From Corbicula japonica (Eukaryota > Mollusca > Bivalvia > Venerida > Cyrenidae): a DNA stretch of 64,000 nucleotides. The stretch is from NCBI GenBank assembly GCA_038501625.1, contig JAZAYU010000063.1, forward strand, positions 124,001 through 188,000, written 5' to 3'. The notes under the pieces were generated by a model. That model was not told the DNA's origin, did not search any database, and worked only from the letters and a program-made list of their open reading frames with translations. The translations under genes were made by a program, and so were the position numbers. Shown here piece after piece: positions 58,415 to 64,000 of this stretch (position 1 is the first letter of the stretch; each line of letters starts with the position of its first letter).

Positions 58415-58930
58415 TACAAGAGTTTATGAATGTATCTAAGAAAACTTTGTGAAAGAACGTTGACGTTCGATTTTTTTGTTAATTGTTTTCTTGCTGATTT
58501 GGCTCAAGGTGTTCTGAACTCAGAAATGTCATTGAGTTACCATCTTACTTGCTTGCCAATGTCATTAATTTCTGAATTGATACATATGTTTGTTTGCTTT
58601 TACATGCAACATTGTCGGCTAAATGTCTCGGTGAAGCTCATTCATTAAGGTAACTTCTTCGTGTTAGTTCAAATAAAAACCTGTTGAGGCAAGTGTAATG
58701 TAAATGCACCGTAGGACCTGGTTTAAATCAACACAGGCAAAATGTTTTCTCACTGCCTATGTTACGCCGGTAACCCCTGGGTTCTCATTTTTTGTTAATT
58801 GTTTGTGATGTGTCTATTTTAAAACTGATCATTTTATAAAATATGCTCTCTTCTCCTTTATGATTTTTGGCTGCGCGAGGGGGCTATGTCGTCTGGATTT
58901 GTTCATTCCTGATATGCATATTTGACATTT
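58415..58930 (-). repeat. Dispersed repeat A, near-complete reverse copy
   Basis: AGAGTTTATGAATGTAT (as at 11788), TTTTACATGCAACATTG, AACCTGTTGAGGCAAGTGTA, GTAGGACCTGGTTTAAAT, TACGCCGGTAACCCCTGGGT, ATATGCTCTCTTCTCC and TTCATTCCTGATATGCATAT. Confidence 0.75.
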
Positions 58931-59315
58931 TCATTATTCAGCTGGCATAACGAAATGTGTCTTAAGAAAACATTATACAATTCAATGTTGGCAATGATTT
59001 GTTTTTGGTAGACGACGAATTCTACCAATAGGTATAATCGAAACCAGTTTGTATTTGATTTCTAACGTTTGATCATTTAAGCAGAACACGTGATAAGTAA
59101 TTTATCACAAGAAAATCTGTTGAATTATATGAGTTTAGAGATGTAAAAATTCTTAACATATTATACAAGACATTCTTGCCTTATAAATACAGCATAAAGT
59201 AAAATGCCACATTGAATTCATTATTATTAATCGATAACAAAATCCTTTGATAATGTTCGTATAGCTTAAACGAATTCGTTCAGTCATTGTTCAAAGTGTG
59301 CTTTGAACAAAAGAA
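58931..59315. other. Unannotated AT-rich sequence
   Basis: Nothing recognised. Confidence 0.3.
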
Positions 59316-59505
59316 GAAATATGCATAACCGGAAATGTCTGATAGCAGTCTTTTCACTAAGACTAAAAAGGTGGAAAAGAAGAGAGATCTCACTTTAATG
59401 TAACATCCATTTGAACAGAACTGACATGAAAACCAATTATCAATTGCCAGACAGCAACGGCAATGGAGGAGTCGTGTGCTAAAGTCTGTCACTAGAAAAT
59501 GTTAC
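59316..59505 (+). repeat. Dispersed repeat A, weak remnant
   Basis: AAATATGCATAACCGGAAAT, AGGTGGAAAAGAAGAGAGAT and a late AGTCTGTCAC echo the repeat A order, with heavy divergence. Confidence 0.35.
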
Positions 59506-59578
59506 TGGGTTAACGATAATACAATTGTGTATGCATTTTCACGTTACATAAAAATATGGTAAATTTAGTGTTTATTAC

Positions 59579-59730
59579 ATAAATAATGTTTGGGAAGATT
59601 AGAGAAGACGTTGTATAAATAAAAATTAACAATGTGCCAAATATCCACATACTCATGGAATCGTCACAGATATCTGCTGCGACGAGATGGCCGACGAAAG
59701 CTTTAATCGCCAACGAAAATATACCGATTG
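59579..59730 (-). CDS. Candidate internal exon of an unknown membrane protein
   Basis: On the minus strand a strong acceptor (TTACTCTCCTTCTGTAACAG) precedes a 152-bp open stretch that ends at a possible donor, TTTAT-GTAATA. It reads AIGIFSLAIKAFVGHLV, AADICDDSMSMWIFG and TLLIFIYTTSSLIFPNI: two hydrophobic segments split by a short acidic loop, as in a multi-pass membrane protein. Base use (CTCGTCGCAGCAGATATC) differs from the AT-rich surroundings. No partner exon or family was recognised. It could be a chance frame, hence the low confidence. Confidence 0.25.
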
Positions 59731-61233
59731 CTGTTACAGAAGGAGAGTAAAAGAAGACGTATAAAATATCGCCTGACGCCACATTTGTCTTTTAACTTAT
59801 TGGTTTTGTCAGCATTTGCAAACTTATTTTTGTTGTAATTAATTAAATTTTCATCAGGAATGTGAAGATAAATAAACTTAAATGAATTCAGATACAATCA
59901 TTGCGTTCTTATTATCTCCATCAATGTAAATACTTTTTTATGATTCAAATTTCTAGCGATAGAATCATGCCATCGTTAATAACCCTCAAAATGATAATTG
60001 GTCTTTATTTGTGTAATAAATGAAACGGCCCGTTTAGAAGTAATTCTTGCCGCCACATCATACTTCGAACAAACACAAGCATTCTTAATTAGTTAATCTC
60101 TATTCCATTTAATTTTTTCAGATATGTTTTTAAATTCATAACATGCACCATTTACAAGTGCATCTAATCGTTGCCTAATGCGTGATACTTATTACAATCT
60201 TTTATTAATGAGCATCATGAATCAGATTAATGTTAAATTTGGTGAGCATGAGTGTTAATGCAGCTAAATGCTTTTATCTTTACAATGGTATTACGGTATA
60301 TTGCTAAAGAGTAACTGGTTGTCTAATGAAAGCAATTATTCAAAACAATTGCCAGCAAATGTCATTTGGTAAACTGTTTTGGTTAAGTTCATTAGAGTAA
60401 TATCTATGAAATTCATTTTGTAAAATAAAATATATTCACCGTTGTCGTATTAATGTTGGGAAAAAATAACAACTTAACCTCATACCTGTGATTTAACTGT
60501 TTTTAATTAATTGCCTTTTATTTCAACCATAATTGAAGTATTGATAAAATGAAGCGGTTTCTGAACGTGTTGCATGACGAAAAAAATGACGTCGAAATTC
60601 CATTTACTTATTGGGATAACACAAACCCAGAAAATACAGCATCTGCAAAGCCAAGATTATCGTGTTATTAAGAATCTAAATGGTTCTAAATGAGATTTAT
60701 AGATGCCAGAAAGAAATAACAAACTATCTTGAAATCAGCGTCAGCAATATTAATCGACGATGTCACGGTCTTTGTGCATCATGAACACTGTGATCCATCG
60801 GACACAAGTAAAATACTTCACTTAGACATCGCACAAAGCTTTTAGCATAAAGCTAGGAAATAGATTTGCTAGGTGGCACTTTAAAACATAGACCCAGTTA
60901 CCCGAACTAAGGATCTGTCGCTTTATAATATTTTCGACTAAGAAAAAAACAAAGAACTTTACAGTGGAAAAACAAATGTTTCCTTGAACTATCTCGTGCA
61001 ACACAGACATTAAAAGCTAAGTATCATAATAATGATAGCCGATGGCAGGCAGTTATCAGGACTTGTCGGAACGTCAACAGATGTATTGATCAGAGCAGTT
61101 ATTTTCTTAACCGATGTACATGTACAAATAAACTTCAACTCCATGTAATTTAATAAGTATTTTGTTCAATATATTTTAAATTATATCTAGAATGTTAAGT
61201 TTTTGTCTTTATAAGTTTGCGTTAAATAGCCGA
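59731..61233. other. Unannotated AT-rich sequence
   Basis: About 1.5 kb without a supported feature. Confidence 0.35.
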
Positions 61234-61256
61234 GGGGGTGGGGGGGGGGGGGGGGG
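61234..61256 (+). repeat. Poly-G tract
   Basis: GGGGG, T, then 17 G in a row (61240-61256). Able to form a G-quadruplex on the plus strand; its length is prone to sequencing error. Confidence 0.9.
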
Positions 61257-61957
61257 ATAAACAGGGCAAGGTACCTGAAGTTTACAAAACTCCATCGATT
61301 GGGTAAAATGAAGAAATCTTAATCACTCTTTTTATAATCAATCACCGGTAAATAACAAATATTGATTTATATTTAAACAAAGCACTTGCTAGAGACTTGT
61401 ACAGAAACTTTGATTGCAATGACATGCAATAACATCCGAATTATATGTTTTTAATCGATATGCTACATCGTATTCATGTGCAATATTTCAGTGACGGTAT
61501 GTTTTCCAAAATCCAAATTGTTAATATCTGTACGATATTCAACTAATTGATACAAGCTCAAACCGTTCTTTACAAATAACGTAATAAAATCATACGTTTT
61601 AGCAACTTTATAATCAAATCATTTAGCTGGACCAAATGTCTATCACCATACCAACGCAACAACGAAAAGCCTTAAGTTATTATAATAACTGTGTTGTCAA
61701 AAATCAGTTTAATACTAGGCATTAATTATTTGACAGATTGGTGCTTTTCTGTCACTGCAGTTATTTACTCAATAACTTATTAGCCGTGTTTTCATTTTAA
61801 GAAGGAAGTTGACCTAAGAATATCAAGATAACATTTGGCAGAAGTCTAGACTTGTAAAATGTTTTTCCCAGTATTTATCAAGAAGTGCATAATCGGACCT
61901 TCTGAATAGTTGGAAACGATGCATTTGTGCATGAGCCAATACATTTGAGATTTCTTA
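61257..61957. other. Unannotated AT-rich sequence
   Basis: Nothing recognised. Confidence 0.3.
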
Positions 61958-62115
61958 TTGACCGTTCCAAGGCGACCGTTCCAAGGCTGTGACGTCCATT
62001 TTGAAACTGATTATTATAATACCATGCTCTCTTTTCCTCTCTACTTTTTAGCTGTGTGGAGAGGCTGTGTCTGCTGGATGTGGCCATTCCTGATATGCAT
62101 AATCCACTTTTTTAT
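61958..62115 (-). repeat. Dispersed repeat A, reverse fragment
   Basis: TTGACCGTTCCAAGGCGACC (with GACCGTTCCAAGGC given twice in tandem), ACCATGCTCTCTTTTCCTCT, CTGTGTGGAGAGGCTGTGTC and CCATTCCTGATATGCATAAT. Confidence 0.7.
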
Positions 62116-62859
62116 TTGTTAAACGATCTGTTTGTAATCAAACCAGCAACATTATGGAACTATGGTAGGATCCTACCCGCTACAGAGCAGACAAATAATG
62201 CTTTAATATATAAACATATGTATATTTTTCAGTTCGTTATAAATCAATGCAGATCTGCAAGACTTTGAAACATCAATAAACGCCTACAAATTACGTCGCC
62301 TAGACAAATATAATTATTCCGGAATTTATACTCTTAGAGGAAAGTCTTCGTTGCACCAACACTCCATCATCGAGATCTCGCTCAAGAGTGCCTTTCAATA
62401 ACTACTTATAAAGAAAACAGAGCTTAAGCACGGAAACACGATTGGTGTTACTGTCTGTATGATATTTTCCAACAGTGAAAACAGATGTGACATCCAAATA
62501 GTTTTGAGGTTCTTTTTAGAAGAACAGGATATAAGTTTTAGGGTATCATATCTTATTTGTGAGCAGAACTGATTTTTTATTTGTTAATACTTTCCGCAAA
62601 ATACAATAAAACACAGGCTGGAGCTATAATGATTTTTATCATCAGTAAAAGAACTTTTGAATATTTTGTCATTTGTCATATTTTGTCAATGTCTTCGGTC
62701 CATCTGCAAAAACACTTACTGTTGAATGTTTGACTACTTTATTGACTTTTGACAAAATTGCTTCGCTAGGAAACGTACAAAACAGATTTAAATCAATTAA
62801 AATGTGTTGTTGAATTGATATGTAAATATGTATATTTAAAACAATCCCCTTTCAGCATC
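62116..62859. other. Unannotated AT-rich sequence
   Basis: Nothing recognised. Confidence 0.3.
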
Positions 62860-62945
62860 AGCCCTGTTGATACCGTTAGTGGCGTCATTAATATTTCTAT
62901 CTGGTGGTCGTGGGTTTGAATCCCAATGTTGTCATATACACGTTT
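62860..62945 (+). repeat. tRNA-like segment, possible SINE head
   Basis: GTTAGTGGCGTCATTAATA resembles an A-box region, and GGTTTGAATCC at 62913-62923 is one base off the B-box consensus, with a T run about 20 bp on. The spacing is near that of a tRNA, but the arms pair poorly. It could be a decayed tRNA-derived SINE; no second copy in the window. Confidence 0.35.
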
Positions 62946-63029
62946 TTTTCTAAATATACATGTTCTTGTAGTGTATGGAAATGAGTTACTACGAGTGACT
63001 TTAAATCTGTTTAATAGACGAAAATGGAG

Positions 63030-63490
63030 CTTTGAAAGCCACCGAACACAAGAAACATGAAAATATTGCAGGCTCAGTTTTATTGAGCGTGTTCATGGGC
63101 AGTTATGGAATGCATATGCATAATCAGTACCATTGCGCTCAATCCCAAACGATGGAATGCATATGACGGTGAACATGAAATCTTCAATGCGGTATTTTCA
63201 GAGTAGTTTCATTCCATATGCAGCGGCGTATTGACCCCGGATAAAAGAATGGGTTTGCCCTAAACGAATGGGCGGAACTAATCAAAATAGAATTTTGACA
63301 GGGGATCTGAGAATATAAATCCTGCATATCACAGACAACACAAAAGGCTTGGGGTGATCAATATCCGAATCTATATTGTCTGGAATATTGAAAGCACCCA
63401 TCTACAAACTGGCAGAAATATTTTTAAAAAAAGTATTTTTGAAGTACAATTAACATAGTTCTTAAGTATCATGCTCAACGACCTTCAAAG
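63030..63490 (-). mobile_element. Dispersed element B, full-length reverse copy
   Basis: Starts CTTTGAAAGCCACCGAACAC and ends ATGCTCAACGACCTTCAAAG. It matches 55305-55831 in reverse complement through GAGCGTGTTCATGGGCAGTT, CAATCCCAAACGATGGAATG, GGGTGATCAATATCCGAAT and AAGTATCATGCTCAACGACC. Shorter by about 65 bp than the other copy. Non-coding. Confidence 0.7.
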
Positions 63491-64000
63491 GACGTTACTG
63501 ATAACAGAACTGATTGAGTTTTAATTTTTTTAACGCATAATTGTTTGCAAATGCGGTTTTTACCAAATTTCCATAACATAAAGAAACAATGATAAATTCG
63601 AATATAGCCGAGTGTTCAAAAATCATAAGCGTAAAGATTTTGATAGAAAACAATTTATTGATCCCTGGCTTTATGATTAAAATCCAATTTGTATTATTTT
63701 TAGATTTCTTTTTATTTTCGAACACATTGATTGTGATAACAACATTTGAATTTGGAACAACATACCTTAAATGATCCTTGATTATTCCATTTAACGTAGA
63801 CAAACCAACGTGACATGTTTATGTTATTTTAAGTAAATTATAAGTTATTTACTGTTTTTGTTTCCTACAATAGTTTATCATGGATAAATAGCAAATATAG
63901 TTGTTATCTTATCGACGTCATTTATATTTCTGTACATTTAAACAATAACCCATCCGCTGATACAAGGATAGGCCCACGTTTGCGTCATTAGAAATGTACT
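63491..64000. other. Unannotated AT-rich sequence
   Basis: Overlapping open frames on both strands (63495-63803 and 63589-63774) are AT-rich and show no domain; I do not call either. Confidence 0.3.

Noticed and set aside
62860..62945. Functional tRNA gene
   Set aside because: The B-box has a mismatch and the acceptor, D and anticodon arms do not pair.

Overview
The window is animal nuclear DNA, AT-rich, intron-containing and dominated by mobile and tandem repeats. It is most probably from a bivalve mollusc. The best evidence is two arrays of about 158-159 bp units that resemble the tandem-repeat-cored 'pearl'/Helitron-like elements known from bivalves; one has the terminal hairpins and one the terminal trinucleotide run. 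A CR1-type LINE, Penelope-like reverse transcriptase remnants and many small palindromic MITEs fit this. The assignment is inference; no ribosomal or mitochondrial marker is present. Host coding sequence is sparse.

Layout. 0.3-2.3 kb: a 2.0-kb DNA transposon with about 93-bp terminal inverted repeats (TIRs) starting CACAGTG and flanked by ATCAA, so like Transib/RAG-type elements. 4.7-6.7 kb: a composite repeat in the order A-B-B-A. 8.8-9.4 kb: a decayed pearl-like array. 10.6-15.1 kb: hairpin MITEs, copies of dispersed repeat 'A' and an element with TIRs of about 500 bp. 15.7-18.8 kb: the last two coding exons of a plus-strand gene ending in a Tudor-like domain; the 2.9-kb intron holds a pearl-like element. 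18.8-22.4 kb: a 357-bp tandem repeat and then a 68-bp tandem repeat. 23.1-24.1 kb: a minus-strand alpha-1,2-fucosyltransferase (GT11) pseudogene.

24.36-40.77 kb is the most striking part: a roughly 16-kb minisatellite with a monomer of about 47 bp, higher-order blocks, a recurring unrelated spacer of about 120 bp, a 3.4-kb internal segment in inverted orientation, and a 782-bp TTAA-flanked MITE.

41-64 kb is a patchwork of dispersed repeats 'A' and 'B' in both orientations. It holds a nearly full-length CR1-like LINE (EN plus RT, one frameshift) that appears to have landed in a Penelope-like fragment, a second longer Penelope-like remnant with a YLDD motif, a MITE with perfect 33-bp TIRs, and long unannotatable AT-rich stretches. 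Only the Tudor-like exons look like intact host coding sequence. Everything else coding is mobile, broken or very uncertain.
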